Assembly: GCF_001293645.1 (NCBI RefSeq)
Contig: NZ_LBMD01000003.1
Coordinates: forward strand, 124,001 to 188,000
Origin: Bacillus sp. CHD6a
Lineage (GTDB): Bacteria > Bacillota > Bacilli > Bacillales > Bacillaceae_I
Direction: 5' to 3'
DNA length: 64,000 bases
The notes under the pieces are model-generated. The model saw only the letters and a program-made list of their open reading frames with translations. It made no database searches and was not told where the DNA came from. How positions within the stretch are numbered: position 1 is the stretch's first letter; every line of letters begins with the position of its first letter. Of the stretch, positions 1-9,063 are shown one piece after another. Made by a program: the position numbers and the translations under genes.

Positions 1-466
1 GGAAAAGTGAGAGCGGTACGCCGAAACCGAAGTACATAACGACGATTCCAGGGATGCTGTTGATAAGGTTAAGCGCGCCACCTAGTTTCATCAATGGAAT
101 CATGACCGTTTGGAACGGAATGACCATCGCGGAAACGATGATGACAAATAATATTTTACTAAACTTTCCGGGAGTGCGGACCATTTTCCATGCAGCCATG
201 GAACTTATGACGACAATTCCAATGTTACTTAGAACTGTAATAATAAGCGAGTTCCAGAAAGCGCGTGGGAATTGGATGATTTCCCACACTTTTGCATAGT
301 TGCTGAAAAGGATTTCTGTCGGCAATGCTGCCGCGTCAATCAATATTTCACTAAAGCTTTTCACTGAGTTTATGATGACAAAGTAAAAGGGAATGAGGAA
401 TAGGATTGCCAGAAGAATTCCTATAATTTCAAGCACAAAGGTTCTTTTCGTATACTTTTGATCCAT
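1..466 (-). CDS. Carbohydrate ABC transporter permease (MalG-like), partial
   Basis: This is the N-terminal part of an inner-membrane permease; the gene runs off the left edge. Translating the minus strand from the ATG at 466 gives MDQKYTKRTFVLEI, then a hydrophobic first segment, the periplasmic-type loop containing NYAKVW, and further membrane helices, the normal layout of MalG/AraQ-type (BPD_transp_1) permeases. The start codon overlaps the stop of the upstream permease gene (TAATG), so the two are translationally coupled and should form a heterodimeric channel. The substrate-binding protein and the rest of this gene lie outside the window. The sugar transported cannot be told from sequence. 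Confidence 0.85.
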   Translation of the reverse strand, partial: MDQKYTKRTFVLEIIGILLAILFLIPFYFVIINSVKSFSEILIDAAALPTEILFSNYAKVWEIIQFPRAFWNSLIITVLSNIGIVVISSMAAWKMVRTPGKFSKILFVIIVSAMVIPFQTVMIPLMKLGGALNLINSIPGIVVMYFGFGVPLSLF

Positions 467-1434
467 TATGCCTCAACCTCCCTTTTCTTTGTTGCCATTA
501 CTTGGAATGTCGTAAAGATAGCCACGACTACAAAGAAGATGATTGCTTTTGCCGTTCCAAGGCCATAACGGTTATTTTGGAACGCTTCTTGATAAATGTT
601 GATGGCCACTGACTGCGTAGAGTTGAATGGTCCACCACCTGTTAAACTCAGGTTCAGGTCGAATATTTTGAATGCCATCGCGATTGTCAGAAAGAAACAG
701 ATCGTGAAGGCCGGTAAAATTAATGGAATAATAATTTTGGTGATAAGGGTGAAGTTGTTAGCCCCATCAATTCTAGCTGCTTCCAATAAGGAATTGTCCA
801 CCCCTTGAAGGGCTGCGATGTAAATAATCATCATGTAACCGCTGATTTGCCAAGCAAATACGATGACAATTCCCCAAAATGCTGTTGTTTCATCTCCAAG
901 CCAAGGAAGCTTGAAAAAAGAAAGTCCCGTAAGTTCTCCAACCGATGCAAATCCTCTGACAAAAATGAACTGCCAGATGAAACCGAGCAATAGTCCCCCG
1001 ATGACATTTGGGATGAAAAAGACGGTTCTTAGGATATTTTTCGTTTTCAATGCTGCATTCAATAACAGCGCAAGGCCGAAACCTATTAAATTACTAATGA
1101 TAACTGCTGCAAACATAAATTTTGTCGTGAACATAAAAGAGTTAAAAAACACTTCATCGTTGGTGAAGATCCGCTTATAGTTTTCTAGTCCCACCCACTC
1201 AATCGCGGAACTGACACCATTCCAGGACGTAAAAGAATAATAGATTCCCATCAGAAACGGGATGATTTGAATGACAAAGAAAAAAACAAGTGCTGGTCCC
1301 ACAAAAGCCGAGTACGTTAATATGCTCTTTAGCTTGACTTTCCTTTTCGGATCGCCCTTCACATCATGCAACTTCATCCTGCCTGAACTATTCGGCACAA
1401 CAGGATCCATTTTCGGTTCAATTTTAGTCTCCAT
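466..1434 (-). CDS. Carbohydrate ABC transporter permease (MalF-like)
   Basis: A 322-residue sugar-import permease with six predicted membrane helices after a charged cytoplasmic N-terminus (about residues 1-35). Family hallmarks are the FTSWNG segment after helix 1 and the EAARIDGAN loop near residue 220, which is the EAA motif that docks the ATPase. It is the upstream partner of the MalG-like gene and overlaps it by one base. A CcpA-type operator lies just upstream (1457-1470), so catabolite repression is likely. The ATPase is not adjacent; many Gram-positive sugar importers share MsmX, which is an inference here. Confidence 0.9.
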   Translation of the reverse strand: METKIEPKMDPVVPNSSGRMKLHDVKGDPKRKVKLKSILTYSAFVGPALVFFFVIQIIPFLMGIYYSFTSWNGVSSAIEWVGLENYKRIFTNDEVFFNSFMFTTKFMFAAVIISNLIGFGLALLLNAALKTKNILRTVFFIPNVIGGLLLGFIWQFIFVRGFASVGELTGLSFFKLPWLGDETTAFWGIVIVFAWQISGYMMIIYIAALQGVDNSLLEAARIDGANNFTLITKIIIPLILPAFTICFFLTIAMAFKIFDLNLSLTGGGPFNSTQSVAINIYQEAFQNNRYGLGTAKAIIFFVVVAIFTTFQVMATKKREVEA

Positions 1435-1456
1435 CTTTACTCACTCACCGCCTATT

Positions 1457-1470
1457 TGTAAACGCTTTCC
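1457..1470. promoter_or_regulatory. cre-like operator upstream of the sugar permeases
   Basis: TGTAAACGCTTTCC matches the catabolite-responsive element consensus on its complementary strand with one clear mismatch (GGAAAGCGTTTACA). It lies 23 bases upstream of the permease start, where CcpA or a LacI-family regulator could block transcription. A second half-like sequence, AACGCTTCC, follows at about 1481. Confidence 0.5.
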
Positions 1471-1590
1471 TACATTATAAAACGCTTCCATACCATTTCA
1501 GGGTCACTCAATTGACAACATAGGGGTACTAGATTGATAGATGGCGAAAAGGAGAAGTGGGGTTTCGACAGAGGGAAGGAAATACCTTCT

Positions 1591-1603
1591 GGGGTCTGAC
1601 CCC
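1591..1603. repeat. Short palindrome GGGGTCTGACCCC
   Basis: A near-perfect palindrome between divergent genes. The same core recurs at 3378-3393 and, inside a terminator, at 20073-20106, so it belongs to a small family of dispersed REP-like palindromes in this genome. Confidence 0.5.
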
Positions 1604-1723
1604 TTATTTTATTTTTAATATTAAACTAATATTAATTTACAATTTCTAATGTTTCATTGAATATTCTGATATAATGGAAGAAATATGCTATTTAAATTTA
1701 TTTATTGGAAAAGTAGGAGTACG

Positions 1724-3352
1724 ATGACTATTAGACAGCAGTTTTCATTGTTTTTTGACCAAATGGAAGATATGGTCTTCTTGGTGGAGTGGAAAGATAA
1801 CGAATTATGGTACACAAGTGTAAATCCATCTGCGCAACAGAAGCTTGCAATTGGTATGGTGGGAAAAAAGTTAGTAGATGTTCTTCCTCCATCCGTTTTT
1901 ACCTTACTGGACGAAAATTATACAAAGTGCATTCAATCACAGCAGACTGTAACCTACTCAGATTTGAATTTATTTGTAAGCGATCTTCCCGCATCTGAAA
2001 CAAGCCTGACATATATAGAGGAAGATGGAAAAACATTTGTGCTGGCGATTACGAAAGATATAAGTGCCTTAAAAAAGAAAGCGGAAGATTATATCTTTCT
2101 GGAATCGTTGGTAGCAAACACCGTGGATGCGATGCTTGTCATCGACATGGAGGACGCAGTTCTGAAAATTAATGGAGCATTTGTCCAACAATTTGGATGG
2201 AGTGCTTCTGAACTAATAGGTCAATCGTGGGAATCATTTCCCATTACACCAAAAGAATTAAAACCAAAAACAATGGAAACGTTGGCTCTTATAAAGCGAG
2301 GACAGTCCGTTCCTTCTCAAGAAACTGTCCGGCTAACAAAAGAAGGAAAGTCCATTCATACTTCTGTCAGCTATTCGCCCATTTTGAATGAGGAAAACAA
2401 AGTCGTTGCCATTTCCATGATTTATCGTAATATACAGCATCTAAAAGAACTTGAAGAAAAATTAGAAGAAAGCAACGATGCCTATAAATCATTATTTTCC
2501 TATCATAAAAATGCTGTATGTATGGTAAATGAAGATGGGATCATTGAGAATATTAATGAAGCTTGTGTGAACATTTCAGGTTTTCCAAGAGAAGTCATTA
2601 TTGGGTTTAATATTGTGGAGTATGCCAAAAAGGTTGTTCCGGATTTAGACTTCAACAAGACAAAGTGTGGCGAGGTTACAAACTATGAGTTGCTTTTCCC
2701 TGATTCTAAGGGCCGTGAATTATGCTTGTCTGTCACAAATGTTCCTATCATAGTAAAAGGAGTTCTAAAGGGTACGTATATCATTGCCCAAGACATCACG
2801 GAAAAAAGATGCATTGAAAAAGAAAGAGAAAAACTACAAGAACAGCTTACCTTTCAAGCGTATCATGATAGCCTGACAGAGCTACCCAACAGAAGGTTGT
2901 TAGAAGAAAAGCTAGAAGAATCACTTATTGGTGCGGCCCAAGCTGAAAGTATGCTTGCTGTGTTTTTCTTGGATTGTGACCATTTGAAAGAAGTAAACGA
3001 TACATATGGACATGAGGTTGGGGACGAATTGCTTATACATTTCTCCAAACGCTTGGAAAGATGTGTAAGAGAGGGCGATATTGTTGCTCGCTTAGGCGGT
3101 GACGAATTTGTCATCGTTCTTCACGACATGGAAAATTTAACACAGGTAGAAAAAATAGCAGATAGGATCTTAGGAATCTTAGGAAGTCCATACACTCTTC
3201 AAGGTCATCTGATAGAAGCTACATCGTCCATCGGAATTTCCACCTACCCAGCCAATGGATCCACTGTCAAACAACTCTTGCGCAAAGCCGACCAAGCCCT
3301 CTACGCTGTCAAAAACGGCGGCCGTAACGGCTACCGCCTATCCCTGGTTTAG
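1724..3352 (+). CDS. PAS domain-containing diguanylate cyclase (GGDEF)
   Basis: Predicted to make cyclic di-GMP from two GTP. The protein is 542 residues from the ATG at 1724, chosen over an upstream ATG at 1685 because AGGAG sits five bases before it. Three PAS-like sensor regions (about 1-110, 110-235 and 245-365) are followed by a GGDEF catalytic domain (about 375-540). The active-site GGDEF is intact at residues 458-462 and an RxxD inhibitory I-site (REGD, 449-452) lies five residues upstream, so product inhibition is expected. There are no membrane helices, so sensing is cytoplasmic. A c-di-GMP-I riboswitch lies 13 kb downstream. A TATAAT -10 box is visible just upstream. Confidence 0.92.
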   Translation: MTIRQQFSLFFDQMEDMVFLVEWKDNELWYTSVNPSAQQKLAIGMVGKKLVDVLPPSVFTLLDENYTKCIQSQQTVTYSDLNLFVSDLPASETSLTYIEEDGKTFVLAITKDISALKKKAEDYIFLESLVANTVDAMLVIDMEDAVLKINGAFVQQFGWSASELIGQSWESFPITPKELKPKTMETLALIKRGQSVPSQETVRLTKEGKSIHTSVSYSPILNEENKVVAISMIYRNIQHLKELEEKLEESNDAYKSLFSYHKNAVCMVNEDGIIENINEACVNISGFPREVIIGFNIVEYAKKVVPDLDFNKTKCGEVTNYELLFPDSKGRELCLSVTNVPIIVKGVLKGTYIIAQDITEKRCIEKEREKLQEQLTFQAYHDSLTELPNRRLLEEKLEESLIGAAQAESMLAVFFLDCDHLKEVNDTYGHEVGDELLIHFSKRLERCVREGDIVARLGGDEFVIVLHDMENLTQVEKIADRILGILGSPYTLQGHLIEATSSIGISTYPANGSTVKQLLRKADQALYAVKNGGRNGYRLSLV

Positions 3353-3377
3353 CACGGTGGAGAAATAAAGAAGTAAA

Positions 3378-3393
3378 GAGGGGTCTGACCCTC
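3378..3393. repeat. Short palindrome GAGGGGTCTGACCCTC
   Basis: Second copy of the GGGGTCTGACCC palindrome seen at 1591, located just after the diguanylate cyclase stop codon. Confidence 0.5.
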
Positions 3394-3423
3394 AATCAAT
3401 TAAAGCACTAAAGCAAACCCAAT

Positions 3424-3474
3424 AAAAAGCCAAAAAGAGTTAGGGTTCCCTCTTCCTCTTTTTGGCTTTTAGTT
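3424..3474. terminator. Bidirectional terminator between converging genes
   Basis: AAGCCAAAAAGAG and CTCTTTTTGGCTTTT form a long stem with A and T tracts on both sides. It can end transcription of the cyclase (+) and of the VanZ gene (-). Confidence 0.85.
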
Positions 3475-3484
3475 TTAGGCAGCA

Positions 3485-3982
3485 TTAGTTTTCTCTGTCT
3501 CTATTTTTGACCTTTTGTTTTCTATCGTTCCTGTGGCTTATCACCAAATACAGGGCAATTCCCACGACAGCACCCGTGCTATCCAATACCACATCGCTCA
3601 CCTGTCCGCTTCTGCCGGGAACATATAACTGATGAACTTCGTCAGAAATGGCGTAAAGGACCGTAATGACAAATGCCAGTCCTATGCTCAACCAGCCATG
3701 TCCCCCACTTCTTCTAACTGCATTCAATGTGAGCATCACAAGCAGCATATAAGCAAAAAAGTGCGCGTTCTTTCTAACGAAAAAACTAATCTCATCTATG
3801 TGAAGTTCTGCTTCAGGGGCGACTTGTTCCACTACTTTGTTTACTAGCTCTGTAATTCCCCCGCTTAAGTCCGCTGACTGATCTGCATGCTGAGCAGAAA
3901 GGAAAAAAATTAATGCCATCCAACTAATAACAAGTGCCCAAGATAATATCGCGACCATTTTTTTCTGAAATTGCAACTGCAT
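3485..3982 (-). CDS. VanZ family protein
   Basis: A 165-residue membrane protein of the VanZ-like family (the teicoplanin-resistance accessory family, molecular function unsettled). Visible family features are RKNAHFFAYM near residue 68 and SDEVHQLYVPGRSGQVSD near residues 110-130, with about four hydrophobic helices. The length is normal. GAGGAA lies about ten bases before the ATG. It is a single-gene unit, convergent with the diguanylate cyclase and divergent from the comK-like gene. Confidence 0.9.
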   Translation of the reverse strand: MQLQFQKKMVAILSWALVISWMALIFFLSAQHADQSADLSGGITELVNKVVEQVAPEAELHIDEISFFVRKNAHFFAYMLLVMLTLNAVRRSGGHGWLSIGLAFVITVLYAISDEVHQLYVPGRSGQVSDVVLDSTGAVVGIALYLVISHRNDRKQKVKNRDREN

Positions 3983-4159
3983 TCCACTACTTCCTCAAAA
4001 TTTCACTAGATATATATATCTAGTATAACACAACGCATATCTACACTACATCAGTCTAGAACTCTTATATTTTAGGGGTACAAATTCTAATCTTTCATTG
4101 CAAGACAACATGTTAAAACATCATGAAATAGCCTGACGAATTTTTGAGGTCTCCTTTTT

Positions 4160-4280
4160 TTTGTAGGTAAACTACATTTTTTTACAAAAAATCACAATTA
4201 TCTTTTAAAAATACTAGGTATTTTTTACCACTTTATATATAATAGTATTTGTAAACGCTTTATTTTATTGTATGGGAGGG
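4160..4280 (+). promoter_or_regulatory. Promoter/operator region of the comK-like gene
   Basis: TATAAT at 4238-4243 has no good -35 box, as is typical of activator-dependent promoters. Upstream are a palindrome TGTAG-GTAAA-CTACA (4162-4176) embedded in long A/T runs and a second A/T-flanked near-palindrome, AAAATACTAGGTATTTT (about 4208-4224). A/T-run dyads are the type of site ComK itself binds (AAAA-N5-TTTT boxes), but the exact spacing is not met. Autoregulation is therefore only a suggestion. GGGAGGGG provides the ribosome binding site. Confidence 0.45.
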
Positions 4281-4291
4281 GTTAGAAACCG

Positions 4292-4825
4292 ATGGGGAAA
4301 GAGCTTCAAGTGATTTATCAATATCAGATTGGTCTTTCGACAATGGCATTGCAAGCACATAGGCATCCACAATATCAAACCTACATAAAGGATATCGAGG
4401 GGGACTATATGACTGATGACACCGCAAGGGATATTTTACATACCGGCTGTTTAGATGACAGTAGTACTTATGATGGACGTCGGATTGCAACCATTCATTT
4501 TACCAATTATATTCAAAAGACGCCTATTCTTATTGATCAGGCTGAAGGGATTATTGCCATTCCTTCACATTCACCTGAACAGGAAGCATGTTGCTGGTTA
4601 TTTCTTCACCATTTGTCACATGTTGAAGCCGTATCCTCCACGAGATGTGTAGTTGTATTTAACAATCATGATCGTTTGATTCTAAATGTGTCTGCCATCA
4701 CAATTTATGAACAGGTAAAAAAAGCTTCTGTAGTTTTAACTCGTTTCTGTTCAAACAAACAGTTCAATTTTTCGTTAAACCCGAAAGTAAAGCGCTCATC
4801 AAAATCTCGTAAAATAAAAGACTAG
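4292..4825 (+). CDS. comK: ComK family competence transcription factor
   Basis: A 177-residue homologue of ComK, the master activator of DNA-uptake genes in Bacillus. Shared features in order are the GC...DSS-YDGRR segment (residues about 50-65), TPILID, the PSHSPEQEACCW stretch with its conserved Cys-Trp near residues 90-102, and the VVFNNHDRLILNVSAI segment. Length is close to the usual 190 or so. It is preceded by its own regulatory region and followed by a stem-loop, so it stands alone. Some bacilli carry two ComK paralogues (ComK1/ComK2); which one this is cannot be decided here. Confidence 0.82.
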   Translation: MGKELQVIYQYQIGLSTMALQAHRHPQYQTYIKDIEGDYMTDDTARDILHTGCLDDSSTYDGRRIATIHFTNYIQKTPILIDQAEGIIAIPSHSPEQEACCWLFLHHLSHVEAVSSTRCVVVFNNHDRLILNVSAITIYEQVKKASVVLTRFCSNKQFNFSLNPKVKRSSKSRKIKD

Positions 4826-4908
4826 CATTTCATCATGAATTAGTAAGATCTTGCTGCAACCAAAACGTGAATTACGGTTACACCAATCTGTTACTAATAT
4901 ACAGGAGA

Positions 4909-4949
4909 GCCGGATTTTCATCTGTATGAATTTTATTTGAAAATCCGGC
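4909..4949 (+). terminator. Stem-loop after the comK-like gene
   Basis: GCCGGATTTTCA pairs perfectly with TGAAAATCCGGC across a 17-base loop. There is no T tract after it, so it may act as an mRNA 3' stabiliser or factor-assisted terminator. Confidence 0.55.
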
Positions 4950-5108
4950 GTAATATTCCTTCCTCATTTAGCAACTCTTCTTCTTTATACACTTATCCAA
5001 TTTTTTCTACAAATTTACATAAAAAAGTAATTCTCTAAAACGAACTTTGGTAGTATAATCTTCCTGTTGGGTAAATTTCTATATTTTTGAAAAGGGGGAT
5101 TGTTTTAG

Positions 5109-7931
5109 TTGAAAAGGAGTTTTTGGCTAAATGTATTGGTTGTATTTACCTTAATACTTTCATTAGTAAGTCCTGCTGCACATGCCTATTCGGAGGGAAC
5201 CGAAGAAGGAACGTCAAAAATATTAATAAGGGAAGTAGTGCCATCTGAGAATGGAAATGTTTTAGTTTGGGAGACTACTAGCGTGAATCCTTTATCAGGC
5301 AGTGACGAACAAAGCTTTATTGTAGTAAAAAATGGTGATGTAGTGGAAGTAGCCCCTGAAGAATTAGTGAATCAGGCTACAGAATTCACAAGAGTTTATA
5401 CATATACAGACAAGATAGATAACCCAACAGCTATCGAGTATGGTGTCGTATGGAACTTGAATGGACAAGCTTTGCAAAGCAATAAAATGGTAGTGGATTT
5501 GATGGAAACTACAACCGCTTCAGAAGAATCTGTCTCTTCAGACCCTAATGTAAAAACAGAAGAAGGAAGCGAAGCCGTTAACGAAGAAGTAGAAACTGTT
5601 TCAAGTGAAGAAGAGTCTGTTACTTCAGAAGACCCCTTACCTTCTACTGAGGAAGAGGAAAACACCGAATCTACCATAGAAGAGGTAGAAGGTGCTGAAG
5701 TCAACTTTGTCCCTTCAGAAAAAGAGAACTTTTTAAAGAACAGCTTGATTGGTGAAGAAGAGGAATCTTATCTTTATCTTGAAAAAATGTTCGTCAATGA
5801 GCATTCTTTTGCTATGATGTGGTTTGGTCATGTAGATAGAAGTATTGGAAGAATTTCCAAGTACGAGCTTTACCTCAACAATACTTTAATCACTTCAGGC
5901 AGCCCTAGACTAACAGATTACGAGTTTACAAATTTAACACCTAATACGCTATATGAAGTAAAGGTGAAAGCATTAGATAAAAACGGTAATTTGTTATTAG
6001 AAGAAACTTTACAAATAAATACACTTCCTTCTCCATCGGGTGAAGTGGTTGAGTTTGACGATGCAAACCTCGGAGTTGCCATTCAAACACAGATGAACTT
6101 AGACAGGGAGATCCGCGAAAGTGATATGCAACACTTAACCATGCTTTATGCAAGCTCTCTTGGTCTTACAAGTATTATAGGGCTTGAAAAAGCAGTCAAT
6201 TTAGAGTTCTTATTCCTTTACGAAAACAGCATTGAAGACCTCTCTCCTCTTGCAGGATTGAAAAAGCTTTATATGTTGGATGTGGAAGAAAACAATCTGA
6301 CAAATGTTAATCCTCTGAGCAATTTGACCAATCTATCCATTCTTGGTTTAGGGAACAACCCTATAACGAAAATTGATGCTTTGGCTGGATTAACGAACCT
6401 TGAAGTTTTAGCTTTGCATCATACACAAATCTCCGATATCTCAGCATTAGCGAACTTGAATAACCTTACATTTGTAACATTAGCAGATACTAACATTGAT
6501 TTTTCTCCAGAATCACCTGTTTGGGATCTCCTTAATGTTTGGGCTGACGCCGGAGTTTATGTAGATGTTCTAGAAGAGGAATACTTCGAACCTCTAGAAT
6601 TGGAATTCTACAATACAACGGAACAGAGCATTTCTCTTGGCTGGTGGTACTACACAGAGAACGAAGAAGATTATGAGAAAGAATACCTTTATAAAGTGTA
6701 TGTAAATGATGTACTTTATGAAGAAACAAACATGAATGAAACGACCATTTTGGGACTTGAACCGTCAAAAGACTACAACATTAAAGTAGAGATGTATGAT
6801 GAAGATGGAACTACTCTTCTTCATGATAGTTTTGATATTGCACAGACTCTTGCATCTCCAACGGGTGATACTGTTACTATTCCTGACAGTGGCTTAAACG
6901 AAGCCATCCGTTATCAGCTAGGTCTCCAAGAACTTGAACGTGATATTTATCAGTCTGATATGGAACGCTTGGAATACCTATATGCATCTTGGATGGGTAT
7001 AAAAAAGCTGGATGGAATAGAACATGCAGTGAACTTGTTTGATCTTGATATTAGCGGAAATGAAATAAAAGACCTTTCTCCTTTAAAAGGCATGGAGTCT
7101 TTAAACTCCCTAAATTTATCGGATAATCTTATTACAGATATCAGTCCATTGAAAGATTTATATATTAGTTATCTTGATCTGTCAGTAACCCCAATCTCTG
7201 ATATCTCAGGCTTAAGTGGGTTGGCAGATTTGGAGATGCTGTACTTGCATGAAACCAACATTACAGATATCAGCGTTCTTCTGGAACTTGAATACCTGTG
7301 GGAAGTAACTCTTTTTGGAATGGAAGGACTAACATTTGAGGAAGGCTCCCCAGAACTTGAGATTGTAGAGCAACTTAGAGAATTTGGTGTGACCGTTTAT
7401 CTAACCGAGGATGAATTCCACGGTCCATCTGCTCTTACCATTGACGTAGTAGATGTTACGGACAGTACCATTGAAATTGAGTGGTCTTACGAGTGGGCAG
7501 ATGAAGTCGATCACTATCAGGTACTTTTAGATGGAGAGATAGTAGATATTACCAATGATACCTCTTTCCTTTTCACTGATTTGATGTCAGACACTTTATA
7601 TACCATTGCAATTATCCCGGTGGATGTTGATGGATGGGAAATGGATTACTTCGAGATTGACGCTTCTACTCTATCAGTTGAAGAACAGCCTGTAGAGGAA
7701 GAAGAAGATAAAGAGGAAAAAGAAGAAGAAAACACACCACCAGTCGTGGAGAAACCAGTGGACGTTAAAGATAAAAATCCTAAGGTTAAACAACCAGCTT
7801 CCGACACGAAAAAAGGTAATAAGCTACCTGTTACTGCAACAAACACATTGAACTATATCTTAGTTGGATTCGTTATGTTGGTTGCTGGTATTGTTGGAGT
7901 TTGGATTGCAAGACGCCGAGTGATAGCTTAA
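5109..7931 (+). CDS. Cell-wall-anchored leucine-rich-repeat / fibronectin III protein
   Basis: A 940-residue secreted surface protein. Order: signal peptide (about 1-26, cut after AHA), an acidic Glu/Ser-rich region (about 140-205), fibronectin III-like domain (about 215-300), internalin-type LRR block (about 305-470), second Fn3 (475-575), second LRR block (590-750), third Fn3 (760-860), Glu/Pro/Lys linker, sortase signal LPVTA (906-910), membrane helix and Arg tail. LRR units show the spacing LxxLxLxxNxIxDIxxL. The TTG start follows AGGGGGAT. The two Fn3-LRR units look like an internal duplication. The LPxTA motif is shared with two other proteins in this window. Probable role: adhesion or ligand binding. 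Confidence 0.88.
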   Translation: MKRSFWLNVLVVFTLILSLVSPAAHAYSEGTEEGTSKILIREVVPSENGNVLVWETTSVNPLSGSDEQSFIVVKNGDVVEVAPEELVNQATEFTRVYTYTDKIDNPTAIEYGVVWNLNGQALQSNKMVVDLMETTTASEESVSSDPNVKTEEGSEAVNEEVETVSSEEESVTSEDPLPSTEEEENTESTIEEVEGAEVNFVPSEKENFLKNSLIGEEEESYLYLEKMFVNEHSFAMMWFGHVDRSIGRISKYELYLNNTLITSGSPRLTDYEFTNLTPNTLYEVKVKALDKNGNLLLEETLQINTLPSPSGEVVEFDDANLGVAIQTQMNLDREIRESDMQHLTMLYASSLGLTSIIGLEKAVNLEFLFLYENSIEDLSPLAGLKKLYMLDVEENNLTNVNPLSNLTNLSILGLGNNPITKIDALAGLTNLEVLALHHTQISDISALANLNNLTFVTLADTNIDFSPESPVWDLLNVWADAGVYVDVLEEEYFEPLELEFYNTTEQSISLGWWYYTENEEDYEKEYLYKVYVNDVLYEETNMNETTILGLEPSKDYNIKVEMYDEDGTTLLHDSFDIAQTLASPTGDTVTIPDSGLNEAIRYQLGLQELERDIYQSDMERLEYLYASWMGIKKLDGIEHAVNLFDLDISGNEIKDLSPLKGMESLNSLNLSDNLITDISPLKDLYISYLDLSVTPISDISGLSGLADLEMLYLHETNITDISVLLELEYLWEVTLFGMEGLTFEEGSPELEIVEQLREFGVTVYLTEDEFHGPSALTIDVVDVTDSTIEIEWSYEWADEVDHYQVLLDGEIVDITNDTSFLFTDLMSDTLYTIAIIPVDVDGWEMDYFEIDASTLSVEEQPVEEEEDKEEKEEENTPPVVEKPVDVKDKNPKVKQPASDTKKGNKLPVTATNTLNYILVGFVMLVAGIVGVWIARRRVIA

Positions 7932-7956
7932 AGTACATTTTCATAGTTTGAAAACA

Positions 7957-7993
7957 GCCGGACAGAGGATTTAATCCTTCGTCCGGTTTTTTT
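7957..7993 (+). terminator. Rho-independent terminator
   Basis: GCCGGAC...GTCCGG stem with an inner GGATTTAATCC palindrome, followed by seven T. It ends the surface-protein gene. Confidence 0.9.
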
Positions 7994-8007
7994 ATATCAA
8001 ACACCCA

Positions 8008-8931
8008 TTACCTTCCTATTCCCCGATATTGGTTAACTGAGTCAGTATGTCGCCTTTCCAAAGCCCCTGACCCCAATAACACACCTGCCACAATCAGCAC
8101 TAGACCGATCATGTGAAAATAGGTTACTTTTTCATCAAGCAAAAAGACAGATCCGATTAGGGCAAAAAATGGAGTAAAGTTTAGAAAAATGGATGCTTCT
8201 GCCGGACCAATTTTACCGATGATAAAGTTATAAGACATATGACCAAGAGCGGTTGCAATAATGGCAGATGTGAAGAATGCCAGCCATATCTCACCCGGTA
8301 GAAATGCAAACTCCCTTACCGCTCCTGGTTCTGTAATTAAACCAATAACCAATAGGATTCCTGCCCCAATGACCAGCATGTACCCAGTCAACAGGCGAGG
8401 ATCCAATGTTTTAGCAAGTTTACTTATAAGGATGAAGCTGAAGGCTTGGGTTAATATGGACAGGAAAACATAGAAATCTCCTATGTTAACTTCGGATATG
8501 CCATTGCTCCCAACTAAGATGGTAATTGTAACACCAGCTCCGCCAAGGATGAACCCGGTCCATTTTAGGATATTTGTCTCTTTTTTAATGAGAACTGTTG
8601 CAATCAAAGCAGTTAAGATAGGACCCGCTCCTAAAATGATCCCTGCATTAGTGCCTGTAGTCCCTTTCAGTCCAAGGGATAAAAAGTAATGATGACAGAC
8701 CACATTTAGAAAAGTAGCCAGCAAGATATATTGGGCTTCTCTTTTTGTTGGTAGCCTTATAAGTTTGAAGGTTGCTAGAATCATAAAAACGGTAAGGCCT
8801 GCTGTCATGACACGGAAACCCGTCATAGTAATCGGACTCAAGTTCTCCACAAGTATTTTTACTAAAGGAACGTTCATGCCCCAGAAGATCATGATGAGGA
8901 AAAGCGCTAAATAGTATTTGGTGTTTTGCAT
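8008..8931 (-). CDS. EamA/DMT family transporter
   Basis: About 307 residues with ten hydrophobic helices in two homologous halves, the drug/metabolite transporter (EamA) layout. Hallmarks include FWGMNVPLVK in helix 1 and GPAEASIFLNFTPFFA in the second half. The start at 8931 (MQNTKYYL) is preferred to the far upstream ATG at 9009 because AAAAGGAG lies upstream of it and the extra 26 residues are hydrophilic and unlike the family. Exported substrate is unknown; relatives export metabolites or amino acids. Confidence 0.88.
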   Translation of the reverse strand: MQNTKYYLALFLIMIFWGMNVPLVKILVENLSPITMTGFRVMTAGLTVFMILATFKLIRLPTKREAQYILLATFLNVVCHHYFLSLGLKGTTGTNAGIILGAGPILTALIATVLIKKETNILKWTGFILGGAGVTITILVGSNGISEVNIGDFYVFLSILTQAFSFILISKLAKTLDPRLLTGYMLVIGAGILLVIGLITEPGAVREFAFLPGEIWLAFFTSAIIATALGHMSYNFIIGKIGPAEASIFLNFTPFFALIGSVFLLDEKVTYFHMIGLVLIVAGVLLGSGALERRHTDSVNQYRGIGR

Positions 8932-9007
8932 GGTGGGGCTAACTCCTTTTATGTTTTCCCATATCGTACCATAAAAGGTTGTCAGGGATGAAGGTATTTC
9001 TGTAAGC

Positions 9008-9056
9008 AAAAAAAGAGTGTGAACCCGCGTTTACACGCCAGCCCACACTCTTTCCA
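9008..9056. terminator. Hairpin terminator downstream of the amylopullulanase gene
   Basis: AAAGAGTGTG pairs with CACACTCTTT, with A/T tracts on both sides. It sits directly after the stop codon of the minus-strand amylopullulanase gene. Confidence 0.75.
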
Positions 9057-9063
9057 AACAAAA

